Assembly (NCBI GenBank): GCA_049515555.1
Contig: JBEKTY010000077.1
Location: 1 to 55,495 of the forward strand
DNA length: 55,495 nucleotides
Direction of reading: 5' to 3'
From: JBEKTY01 sp049515555
Lineage (GTDB): Bacteria; Planctomycetota; Planctomycetia; Pirellulales; Thermoguttaceae
The notes beneath the pieces were generated by a model that was not told where the DNA came from, made no database searches, and was given only the letters and a program-made list of their open reading frames with translations. Each line of letters opens with the position of its first letter. Positions within the stretch are counted from its first letter, which is position 1. This document shows, piece after piece, positions 41,612-49,886 of this stretch. Position numbers and translations under genes: made by a program.

Positions 41612-44326
41612 ATGGCCTTGCATCCGGATTTTCCCGACTCCCCGCACGCGATTCTCGATCCGGGCATCCGCTGGTTTCCGGCCGACGAGGCGCTGCGGGA
41701 GAGCAGTATGGAAAAGCTCATGCCGCCGCTGGTGGCGGTGCTGCGCCGCAAGGTGAAGGAGTTCCGGGACGGGGGCTACGCGGGCGCGGCGGACACCAGC
41801 CGGAGCCTGCTCAATTGGTGGTTCAAGACGCCGCACCTGCTGCCGAAGGCCGACGGGACCATGGCGGAGTTTGAATACTACTTCGCGCAGCGCGAGGCGC
41901 TGGAGACGATCGTCTACCTGTACGACGTGGTGGGGGTCAAGGACAAGCACGATCTGATGCGCTTCGATGCGAGCGGGCAGGTATCCGGGGGCATGTTCGA
42001 CGAGACCTGGCGGCGGTTCGTGGTGAAGATGGCCACCGGCAGCGGCAAGACCAAGGTGCTGAGCCTGGCACTGGCATGGAGTTTCTTTCACAAGCTGTAC
42101 GAGCCGGAATCGGAGCTGGCGCGCAACTTCCTGGTGATTACGCCCAACATAATCGTCCTGGATCGTATTTACCGGGATTTCCAGGGCCTGCGCATCTTTT
42201 TCGACGATCCGGTACTGCCGGACGACGGGTTTGACGGCCGCAACTGGCGCGACGACTTTCAACTGACGCTGCACCTGCAAGACGAGGTGCGCATCACCCG
42301 GCCTACGGGCAATATCTTCCTGACGAACATCCACCGGGTTTATTCGGGCGAGGACATTCCGCCGTCGCCGGACGACGAGAACACGATGGAGTATTTCCTG
42401 GGCAAGCGGCCCACGGGCGCAACCACGGATTCCAAGGTGGACCTGGGGATGATCGTCCGGGACATCGACGAGCTGATGGTGTTGAACGACGAGGCGCACC
42501 ATATTCACGATCCGCGCATGGCCTGGTTCAAGGCGATCGAAGACATCCACAACCGCCTGAAGCAGAAGGGTGCGGCCCTTTCCATGCAAGTGGACACCAC
42601 GGCCACGCCCAAGCACAACAACGGGGCGATCTTCGTACAGACCGTGGCCGATTACCCGCTGGTCGAGGCGATCTCGCAGAACGTGGTCAAGCATCCCGTC
42701 CTGCCCGATGCGCCCAGCCAGGCCAAATTGGGCGTACGGCAGAGCGCGAAATACACCGAGAAGTACGCCGACTATATCCATTTGGGCGTCATCGAATGGC
42801 GCAAGGCATATGCCGAACACGAGAAGATGGGCAAGAAGGCGATCCTGTTCGTGATGACCGACGACACGCGAAACTGCGACGACGTGGCCGAGTATTTGGA
42901 GGGGAATTACGCGGAGCTGAAGGGCGCCGTGCTGGTCATTCACACCAAGAGCAACGGCGAGATTTCCGAAGCGGCCACGGGCAAGGACAAGGACGAGCTG
43001 GACGAACTGCGCAAACAGGCCAACGAGATCGACAGAGCGGACAGCCCATACAAGGCCATCGTCTCGGTGATGGTGCTCAAGGAAGGGTGGGACGTGAAGA
43101 ATGTCACGACCATCGTGGGTCTGCGGGCCTACTCCGCGGCGAGCAACATCCTTCCCGAACAGACGCTGGGCCGCGGTTTGCGCAAGATGTATCCCGGCGA
43201 CGTGGACGAGTACGTCAGCGTGGTGGGCACCAACGCGTTTATGGAGTTCGTGGAATCAATTCAGGCCGAAGGCGTGGTGCTGGAGCGCAAGGCGATGGGG
43301 GAAGGGACGGGCCCGAAGACCCCGCTGGTGGTGGAGATCGACAAAGAGAATGCCAACAAAGACATCGACGCGCTGGACATCGCAATCCCCGTGCTGACGC
43401 CCCGTGTCTACCGGGAATACAAGAGCCTGGGCGATCTGGACATCGCCGCGACGGGGCATCAGCGATTGGCCTGTCTGAAATTCAGCGAAGAGGAACAGAG
43501 GGAGATCGTGTTCAAGGACATCACCACCGGCGAGATAGCGCATAAGACGATTCTCGACACGGCCGGCGTTGCCGACTACCGCAGCGCGATCGGCTACTTT
43601 GCGCAAAGCATAATGAAGGACCTGCGCCTGGTCGGCGGCTATGACGTGTTGTACGCCAAGGTCAAGGCGTTTGTGCAAGAGGAGTTGTTTGACCGCCCGG
43701 TGGCACTGGAAGACCCGAACACTTTGCGGAACCTGTCGGAACCGGCTGCCGCCAAGACGCTGATCGAGACCTTCAAGAAGGCAATCAACGCACTGACGGT
43801 GCGTGACAAGGGCGATGCCGAAATCCGGGACACGATAAAGTTGCGGCACACCCGCCCTTTTGTCGCCAAAGACCAGGGCTACCTCGTCCCGAAGAAGAGC
43901 GTATTCAACCGCATCATCGGCGACAGTAAACTGGAGCTCCGGCTTGCCGCATTCCTGGAGGGTTGCGACGACGTTGTATCGTACGCGAAGAACTACCTGG
44001 CGGTGCATTTCAAGCTCGATTACGTGAACGCCGACGGCGACATTTCCAACTACTACCCGGATTTCTTTGTCAAGTTGTCGGAGAAGCGGATTGTCATTGT
44101 CGAAACAAAAGGGCTGGAAGACCTGGACGTGCCGCTAAAGATGGCGCGGCTGCGGCAATGGTGTGAAGACATCAACCGGGCGCAGACTGACGTGGAGTAC
44201 GACTTCGTTTACGTGGACGAGGAGGGACTTGAAAGATATAAGCCCACTTCATTCCGGCAATTACTGGAGGGCTTCAGGGAATACAAAGACGTACCCCCCG
44301 GCAATCCGCAAGACTCGGCCCCTTGA
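41612..44326 (+). CDS. Type III-like restriction endonuclease subunit (Res): helicase plus nuclease
   Basis: A 904-aa superfamily 2 helicase-nuclease. Walker A is MATGSGKTKVLSLALAW. The DExH-like motif is VLNDEAHHIHDPR. Motif III region is DTTATPKHNNGAIF. Motif VI is LPEQTLGRGLRKM. The C-terminal nuclease has YYPDFFVK and IVIVETKGLED, the PD-(D/E)xK signature (Asp, then Glu-x-Lys). With Mod it should form a restriction system that translocates and cuts DNA lacking the methyl mark. The gene appears intact. A weak Shine-Dalgarno precedes the ATG at 41612. Confidence 0.92.
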   Translation: MALHPDFPDSPHAILDPGIRWFPADEALRESSMEKLMPPLVAVLRRKVKEFRDGGYAGAADTSRSLLNWWFKTPHLLPKADGTMAEFEYYFAQREALETIVYLYDVVGVKDKHDLMRFDASGQVSGGMFDETWRRFVVKMATGSGKTKVLSLALAWSFFHKLYEPESELARNFLVITPNIIVLDRIYRDFQGLRIFFDDPVLPDDGFDGRNWRDDFQLTLHLQDEVRITRPTGNIFLTNIHRVYSGEDIPPSPDDENTMEYFLGKRPTGATTDSKVDLGMIVRDIDELMVLNDEAHHIHDPRMAWFKAIEDIHNRLKQKGAALSMQVDTTATPKHNNGAIFVQTVADYPLVEAISQNVVKHPVLPDAPSQAKLGVRQSAKYTEKYADYIHLGVIEWRKAYAEHEKMGKKAILFVMTDDTRNCDDVAEYLEGNYAELKGAVLVIHTKSNGEISEAATGKDKDELDELRKQANEIDRADSPYKAIVSVMVLKEGWDVKNVTTIVGLRAYSAASNILPEQTLGRGLRKMYPGDVDEYVSVVGTNAFMEFVESIQAEGVVLERKAMGEGTGPKTPLVVEIDKENANKDIDALDIAIPVLTPRVYREYKSLGDLDIAATGHQRLACLKFSEEEQREIVFKDITTGEIAHKTILDTAGVADYRSAIGYFAQSIMKDLRLVGGYDVLYAKVKAFVQEELFDRPVALEDPNTLRNLSEPAAAKTLIETFKKAINALTVRDKGDAEIRDTIKLRHTRPFVAKDQGYLVPKKSVFNRIIGDSKLELRLAAFLEGCDDVVSYAKNYLAVHFKLDYVNADGDISNYYPDFFVKLSEKRIVIVETKGLEDLDVPLKMARLRQWCEDINRAQTDVEYDFVYVDEEGLERYKPTSFRQLLEGFREYKDVPPGNPQDSAP

Positions 44327-44408
44327 CCGGAAACGCGGCACGCCTCTGGCCGGCCACGACAACAGAGCTAGCCACCAGCTACCAGCCACTCGTCCCGCGC
44401 TTTACCGG

Positions 44409-46568
44409 CTATGGCGCCGTGACCACCTCGAAGTCCGCGCCCTTGAGCTTCCGCAGCTCCTCGTGCAGCGCGGGGATGCGTTCGTCGGGCGTCACGGAGA
44501 TGCACCACTCCAGACCGTTGTCGGCTACGAACATCCCGTACCTTTTCAGGGCCTTCAGGATCACCTGGACGTTGGGCGAGAAGCCGGAAATATCGAAATC
44601 GCGGCGGAGCCTGAGCCGTTCGCCCATGCGCGGGTACTCCTCGTTCTCGTGCGGGCTGGCATAGTGCGTGGCGGGGGCCACGTAGTCGCGGCGGCTGTTC
44701 CTCACGCTTACCCGCAGGGCATGATCGATCACGCCGCGCTGCAGCTCGTCGTAGCGCACCACGGCCGGGAAGATGGGCAACCCGGCGGCGTCGGCCGAGG
44801 TCCAGCCGTCGGGGCGGAGCTTGTTCGTCTTCAGGTCGAAGATCGAGGCCTGGTTCGCCACCCACCCCAGGCCAACCTTCTTCGTGACAAAGAACTCGTA
44901 GAGCATGCGGTTCACCGGATCGACGATGATGCCGTGCCGGTCGCCGCCGACGTTGGTTTTGTCCCGCTGAACGTCGTCCAGCGTCATTCCTTGGCAGCCG
45001 GCGGGCCAGCCCTCGATGGGCAGGTTGTCCGGGATGGGGTAGGGCCCCTTGTCCGACTCGGCCTGGGCGTCGAGTTTCAGCAGCTCGATCCGCTTCTGAC
45101 GGGGCGGCACGAGAATGAACCCCATGTCGGCGTTGTAGCGGAAGGGTTTGTCCACTCCGATGGAAGCGATGATGTTCTTCGAGTTCGGGTGCAGCGGCCA
45201 GTCCTCGACGAGCTGGTTCCAGGGGTTATCGGGCGGGAAGACTTCCAAGGCGGCCAGGATGGCATCGGCCTCCGGCGTGTTGAACATCACCGGCCTGGTG
45301 ACCGGCGGCATCCGGGCGGCGCGGATGCGGGCCAGGCGGGCCGGATCGGTGGCCACGGGCTTGCTCGGGCCGCTCTGGGCCACACCCGGCGGCGGAACCG
45401 TGCCGCCCGCCGGCACCAGCCAGATGTCGCTAAAATACAGAAACGGGGTCTTCTCGTCCTGCGTGAGGATGAACCAGTGCGTGACCAGCGACAGGTCGGC
45501 GGCCGAACCGTTGACGTTGACCATCTCGTCCAGGTTGAACTTGATCGACGTCTTGCCGGGCTTGGCCAGGAACGGCACCTCGATCCGCGTCTGGTAATTG
45601 GTGCTCCGCTTGTGCTTGACGTTAAGCGCCATGCGCACGTCGGTCTTGCCCGGGTTGAACATGTCGAACTGGATCGTAAGGAAGGGCTTCCAGTCTTTGA
45701 CCTTCACGTGGGTCTGGCCGAAGCTGTCGGCGCCGGCAAAGAGCACCTTCAGGCACTTGCCGCCCAGTTCCGGGCGGTCCTCGATCGAGAGCTTGGTCTG
45801 CTCGCTGCCCGTATCGTTGGGCAATTCCTCGAGGCTGGGGCGCAACAGGGCTGCGGCGGGTGCCTCGGCTTTGGCCGCCGCCGGGCCGGCGCCGGGCGCC
45901 GCCGGGCCAGTCCCGCCCACGGGCAGCATGTTCAGCTCCACGTTCAACTGGCCCACCTTGCCGGTGACGCGGTAGGAACCGCTGAAGCCCGCCGCAGCCG
46001 GCCCGCCGCCGGTCGCCGGGGCCGGGGCAGCGTCGTCGCCCACCAGGAAGATGTCGCCGAAGTACAGGGTCGGCGACTTGCCCTCCGTAGGATTGATGTA
46101 CCAGCGCTGGGCATCCGAAAGGTCGGGGGCCGAGCCGTTCACGTTGGCCATCTCATCCAGGCCGATCTTGATCGAGTTCTTTCCGGGCTTGACCGTGAAA
46201 GCGTGTTCCACCCGGGTCTGATAGCTGGTCGTCCGCTTGTGCTTGACGTTGAACTGCAAACCGACGTCTGCCTTTTCGGGGTTGAAGACCTCGAATTCCA
46301 GCGTGATGTAAGGCTTCCAGTTGCGGACCTTGGCGGACCGCATGCCGAAGGAATCGCCCGGGGCAAAGACCACCTTGAGGGCCTTGCCGCCCAGTTGGGC
46401 GTTGTCCTCGATGGTCATCTTCGTCGCGCCGTCGCTCCCGGTATCGTCGGGAATCTGTCCCCCCGCGACGTTCAAGAGGGCGTCTTTGCGGGCCCATGCC
46501 TCGCGAGCGGACATCGCCGCCACCAGGGTCAACAATCCGACTACCCACTTCATTCCGCGTCTGCTCAT
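44409..46568 (-). CDS. Secreted protein with two CBM-like domains and an uncharacterised C-terminal domain
   Basis: A 719-aa protein with a signal peptide (MKWVVGLLTLVAAMSAREAWA). Two homologous domains of about 150 residues follow (about 25-180 and 235-390). Both carry the pattern PDDTGS/PNDTGS, KMTIED/KLSIED, LGGKALKV/LGGKCLKV and KHKRTTSYQTR/KHKRSTNYQTR, a jelly-roll carbohydrate-binding fold. The C-terminal 300 residues start FPPDNPWNQLVEDWPLHPNS, NIIASIGVDKPF and include CQGMTLDDVQRDK, GGDRHGIIVDPVN, IDHALRVSV and a final small domain. This end resembles secreted proteins of unknown function in other phyla. The start at 46568 has GGAGG seven bases upstream. Likely a cell-surface or periplasmic polysaccharide-related protein. 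Confidence 0.82.
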   Translation of the reverse strand: MSRRGMKWVVGLLTLVAAMSAREAWARKDALLNVAGGQIPDDTGSDGATKMTIEDNAQLGGKALKVVFAPGDSFGMRSAKVRNWKPYITLEFEVFNPEKADVGLQFNVKHKRTTSYQTRVEHAFTVKPGKNSIKIGLDEMANVNGSAPDLSDAQRWYINPTEGKSPTLYFGDIFLVGDDAAPAPATGGGPAAAGFSGSYRVTGKVGQLNVELNMLPVGGTGPAAPGAGPAAAKAEAPAAALLRPSLEELPNDTGSEQTKLSIEDRPELGGKCLKVLFAGADSFGQTHVKVKDWKPFLTIQFDMFNPGKTDVRMALNVKHKRSTNYQTRIEVPFLAKPGKTSIKFNLDEMVNVNGSAADLSLVTHWFILTQDEKTPFLYFSDIWLVPAGGTVPPPGVAQSGPSKPVATDPARLARIRAARMPPVTRPVMFNTPEADAILAALEVFPPDNPWNQLVEDWPLHPNSKNIIASIGVDKPFRYNADMGFILVPPRQKRIELLKLDAQAESDKGPYPIPDNLPIEGWPAGCQGMTLDDVQRDKTNVGGDRHGIIVDPVNRMLYEFFVTKKVGLGWVANQASIFDLKTNKLRPDGWTSADAAGLPIFPAVVRYDELQRGVIDHALRVSVRNSRRDYVAPATHYASPHENEEYPRMGERLRLRRDFDISGFSPNVQVILKALKRYGMFVADNGLEWCISVTPDERIPALHEELRKLKGADFEVVTAP

Positions 46569-46647
46569 CGCCGTGCCTCCCGTAAACGTGTGCAAAGCCT
46601 CAATACAATGGCTACCAGTATGAATCCCGCCGGTCCGGAAGTCAAAA

Positions 46648-48045
46648 CTACCGCAGGGGCAGCTCGACGATGAATTGCGTCAGGCCGCCAACGCGCTGCC
46701 AGCGGATCGAGCCCTGGTGGTCTTCGGCGATCTGGCGGGCGACGAAGAGGCCCAGGCCGGTGCCTTCCGGTTTCTCGGTGACGAAGGGCTCGAACAGGCG
46801 GTCGGCCACGCTGGGAGCGGGGCCGGGGCCCGAGTCTTCGATGCTCAGGGCCGCGCGGTCGCCGCCGAGGGGCTCCAGGCGGATGGTGATCGTGGCCGGT
46901 GCGCGGTCGTGGCCGCGGACGGCGTCTACGGCGTTCAGGACGAGGTTTACGGCCAGTTGGCGGAGGTCCTCGGGGTCGCCCGCCACGGCCAGCGGCTCGG
47001 CGGGCTTGGTCACCGAAAGCTCGATGCCCGCGTGCAGGCAGGCCGGCCGGACCAGCGTGCAAACGTCGTCGATCAAGGCAGCCAGCGAAACGGTTTCGCG
47101 GCAGGCGGGCCGGGGCCGGCTCAAGGTGAGGAAGCGCTGCACGTAGGACTCCATCAGGCGGAGCTGCCGCAGGGCGACCTCGAGCGACTCGTTGCCGGCC
47201 GGCACGCGGCATTCACGCTGGTGCAGCTCGATGGCCATTCGCCCGCCGGTGGCGGCGTTGCGGAGCTGATGGGCCATGCCCGCCCCCAGTTGGCCCAGGG
47301 TGCGAAGCTGCTCGCTGCGGCGGACCTCGCGCTCGTACTGGCTGAGCCGCTCGGTCATGCGGTTGATGGCCAGGGCCAGGTCGCGAAGCTCGTCGTCGCG
47401 GGGGCCGACGGCGACGGGCGAGAACTCGCCGCGGGCGAAGGCGGCCGTCTGCGCGCACAAGCGGCGGATGGGCCGCACGAACCGCTGGGCCAGCACGGTA
47501 TTGACCAAGACCACGGCCAGGACGGCAATTGCGCCGGCCAGCAAGGCGGGATAGGCGGCCTGCCGCATGGCGGCCGACCAGAGGGCTTCGGAATACAGCA
47601 CCACCAGCGAGCCGGGCACCGGGTCCGGCCCGCGACCGCTGATCGGCACCCGCCGGATCAAGTACATCCGGCCGCCCAGCTCGATGCCGGGCCGGGTGGC
47701 CCACAGGCCGGAGGCAGTGCCGGCCGGCACCGGATTGCTCGGCCACTGCTCCAGGCGGCGGAGTTCATCCGCACTGGGCGGCAGCGTGGCCGCCCGGACG
47801 CGTTGGTTCTCGTCCACAAAAATGAATTCGGCGCCGGACAGGCCGCTCATCTGCCGCAGCACCGGCTCGCTCAAGGGGAACTTGGCCTCGCTGAGGGTAT
47901 CCACCACGCGGGAAAGGCTGTCTTCCTGCGCTTGCCGAGCCCGAGCGGCCCCCACATAGGCACTTGCCCCGCTGGCCAGTACGATGGCCAACACCACAAC
48001 CGAAAGCGTGGGCAGCAACAACTGAATCTGAACGGGCCGGCGCAT
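46648..48045 (-). CDS. Membrane sensor histidine kinase
   Basis: A 465-aa kinase. An N-terminal helix (LLPTLSVVVLAIVLASGASA) and a second at about residues 165-190 enclose a periplasmic sensor domain of about 140 residues. A HAMP linker (FVRPIRRLCAQTAAFARGEF) follows. The phospho-acceptor His is in GAGMAHQLRNAATGG. The ATPase motifs are N-box LAVNLVLNAVDA, G1 IEDSGPGP and G2 GTGLGLFVARQIAEDH. No response regulator lies next to it, so it is an orphan in this window. A TTGGGTC tandem array reaches to within about 5 bp of the ATG and no Shine-Dalgarno is present. Confidence 0.92.
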   Translation of the reverse strand: MRRPVQIQLLLPTLSVVVLAIVLASGASAYVGAARARQAQEDSLSRVVDTLSEAKFPLSEPVLRQMSGLSGAEFIFVDENQRVRAATLPPSADELRRLEQWPSNPVPAGTASGLWATRPGIELGGRMYLIRRVPISGRGPDPVPGSLVVLYSEALWSAAMRQAAYPALLAGAIAVLAVVLVNTVLAQRFVRPIRRLCAQTAAFARGEFSPVAVGPRDDELRDLALAINRMTERLSQYEREVRRSEQLRTLGQLGAGMAHQLRNAATGGRMAIELHQRECRVPAGNESLEVALRQLRLMESYVQRFLTLSRPRPACRETVSLAALIDDVCTLVRPACLHAGIELSVTKPAEPLAVAGDPEDLRQLAVNLVLNAVDAVRGHDRAPATITIRLEPLGGDRAALSIEDSGPGPAPSVADRLFEPFVTEKPEGTGLGLFVARQIAEDHQGSIRWQRVGGLTQFIVELPLR

Positions 48046-48049
48046 GGGG

Positions 48050-48240
48050 GGAGGCTTGGGACTTGGGTCTTGGGTTTTAGGTCTTAGGTCTTGGGTCTTG
48101 GGTTTTAGGTCTTGGGTCTTGGGTCTTGGGTCTTGGGTCTTGGGTCTTGGGTCTTGGGTCTTTGGGCTTGCGGATTGGGTTCTCGCGGCGAGTGATCAAA
48201 GACCTAAGACCAAAGGCCCAAGACCGCAAAGCCGCAATTC
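48050..48240. repeat. TTGGGTC tandem array with inverted tail
   Basis: About fifteen copies of the heptamer TTGGGTC and variants (TTAGGTC, TTGGGTTTTAGG) run from about 48056 to 48172. They are followed at 48200-48230 by the complementary GACCTAAGACCAAAGGCCC. The two parts can fold into a long imperfect hairpin. The rest of the 497-bp gap holds no gene. A lone TATAAT at 48502 precedes the next gene. Confidence 0.85.
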
Positions 48241-48542
48241 TGCAAAGGGCTGACGACTGGCAAGTTACGGCTATTTCAACCGTATTGGTTCAATGGTACC
48301 CTGCTGAGAGGGGGAACGTCAATCGTCGGGCGTCACGGGCTCGCTTTGGGGCCGGTGTGACGGTTCTTTCGACAGGCGTGTTCAGCAAACCGACACCGTC
48401 GGAGCGGTCACGGCTCACGCCGCGGCGGCGGAAGACGTTGGTTATCCAACAGATACGGCGTTTCTCAGGTCCCAACCGGCGGCGGTACGAAACATGCTGT
48501 GTATAATGTATCCAGGTTCCTTCCTCACGTTGGAGAGATTTT

Positions 48543-49739
48543 ATGTATCGCAACAGAGCAGGCATCGGTTTGGGCGGTTTGGGCGTAACGGTCGGTACAA
48601 GCGGGTTCATGGTGTGGGCAGTGCTGGCAGTCGCGGCGTGGGGCCTGACGGGCCAAGCGGCGCGGGCCGTGGCGGCCGAAACGGCCGGCAGCGCCGAGCG
48701 CGTGGGCGCCGACCCGGCACAACTCGATCAGATCGTCGGCAAGGCGCTCGATTATCTGGCCAAACATCAGACCGACGACGGCTGGTTCAGCAAGCCGGCG
48801 GGCGTGGGCGTGACGGCCCTGGTGACCACGGCCATTCTCCGCAACGGCCGAACGCCCAGCGATCCCGTGGTGGCCAAGAGCCTCCGCCTGTTGGAAGGCT
48901 TCGTTCAGCCGGACGGCGGCGTGTACACCCCGCAGTCTGATATGCGAAACTACGAAACCTGCATCGCCGTGATGTGCTTTACCGAGGCCAACGCCGACAA
49001 ACGGTACGACAAGATCATCCACGGCGCGGAGAAGTACCTCAAGCAGACGCAGTGGAGCGAAGAGCAGGGGAAGGACCGCTCGGACATGTTCTACGGCGGG
49101 GCGGGCTACGGCCGGCACAAACGGCCGGACCTGTCGAACACGGCGTTCCTGGTGGATGCCCTGGCGGCCTGCGGCAAGGGCTCGAACGACGAGGCGATCC
49201 GCAAGGCATTGGTGTTCGTGTCCCGCTGCCAGAACTTCGAGAGCGAGCACAACACGACCCCCAATGCCGCGAAGAATCCCGACGGCGGCTTCTACTACAC
49301 CTGCGTGGGCGGCGGCGAGAGCTCGGCGGGCAAGACCGCCGAGGGCGGCCTGCGGAGCTACGCCTCAATGACCTACTCCGGCCTGCGGAGCATGATCTAT
49401 GCCGGCCTGGGGCCCAACGATCCCCGCGTGAAGGCCGCCAGCCAATGGATCCGGCAACACTACGACCTGAAATCCAACCCCGGCCTGGGCGGCGAAGGAC
49501 TGTACTACTACTACGACACCTTCGCCAAGACGCTCAGCACCATGAAAGAGCCGCTGTTCGAAGACGCGCAGGGCGTGAAGCACGATTGGCGGCGCGAGCT
49601 GATGGCGGAGCTGGCTGCGCAGCAGCAGCCGAGCGGCGCGTGGACCAACCCCAAGAGCCGCTGGCTGGAAGGCGACCCGAACCTGGTCACCGGCTACGCC
49701 CTGCTGGCGCTGTCGTATTGCCGGACGGGGAAGGAGTAG
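48543..49739 (+). CDS. Secreted alpha/alpha-barrel protein of the prenyltransferase/squalene-cyclase fold
   Basis: A 398-aa protein. A signal or anchor segment (VWAVLAVAAWGLTGQAARAV) is followed by repeats of the terpene-cyclase alpha/alpha barrel: IVGKALDYLAKHQTDDGWF, LLEGFVQPDGGVY, AEKYLKQTQW, NPDGGFYYTCVGG, SYASMTYSGLRSMIYAGL and QQQPSGAWTNPKSRWLEG. The Gln/Asp-Gly-Gly-Trp/Phe motifs resemble QW-type repeats. The catalytic DxDD of cyclases is not seen, so enzymatic cyclase activity is unlikely. GGAG seven bases before the ATG supports the start. Planctomycetes carry many such secreted members of unknown role. Confidence 0.85.
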   Translation: MYRNRAGIGLGGLGVTVGTSGFMVWAVLAVAAWGLTGQAARAVAAETAGSAERVGADPAQLDQIVGKALDYLAKHQTDDGWFSKPAGVGVTALVTTAILRNGRTPSDPVVAKSLRLLEGFVQPDGGVYTPQSDMRNYETCIAVMCFTEANADKRYDKIIHGAEKYLKQTQWSEEQGKDRSDMFYGGAGYGRHKRPDLSNTAFLVDALAACGKGSNDEAIRKALVFVSRCQNFESEHNTTPNAAKNPDGGFYYTCVGGGESSAGKTAEGGLRSYASMTYSGLRSMIYAGLGPNDPRVKAASQWIRQHYDLKSNPGLGGEGLYYYYDTFAKTLSTMKEPLFEDAQGVKHDWRRELMAELAAQQQPSGAWTNPKSRWLEGDPNLVTGYALLALSYCRTGKE

Positions 49740-49886
49740 GAGTCAGAAGTCAGGAGTCAGAAGTCAGAACTCAGAAGAGGACGAACCGGCGAAGCCGGTT
49801 GGGAGAGGCCCCACGCTCGGACAGGCCGACAAGTGAACGTTCTCCGCCCGATCCCTAAATCCCCAAATCCCTAAATCCCCAAATCC
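49740..49886. repeat. Short tandem repeats between convergent genes
   Basis: AGTCAGAAGTCAGGAGTCAG units at 49741-49778 and AATCCCTAAATCCCCAAATC units at 49851-49888. The latter run into the stop region of the M50 gene. Confidence 0.75.

Noticed and set aside
44163..46673. 836-codon plus-strand frame opposite the secreted CBM-like protein
   Set aside because: Its composition is that of an antisense shadow. The minus frame has a signal peptide, a GGAGG site and duplicated domains.
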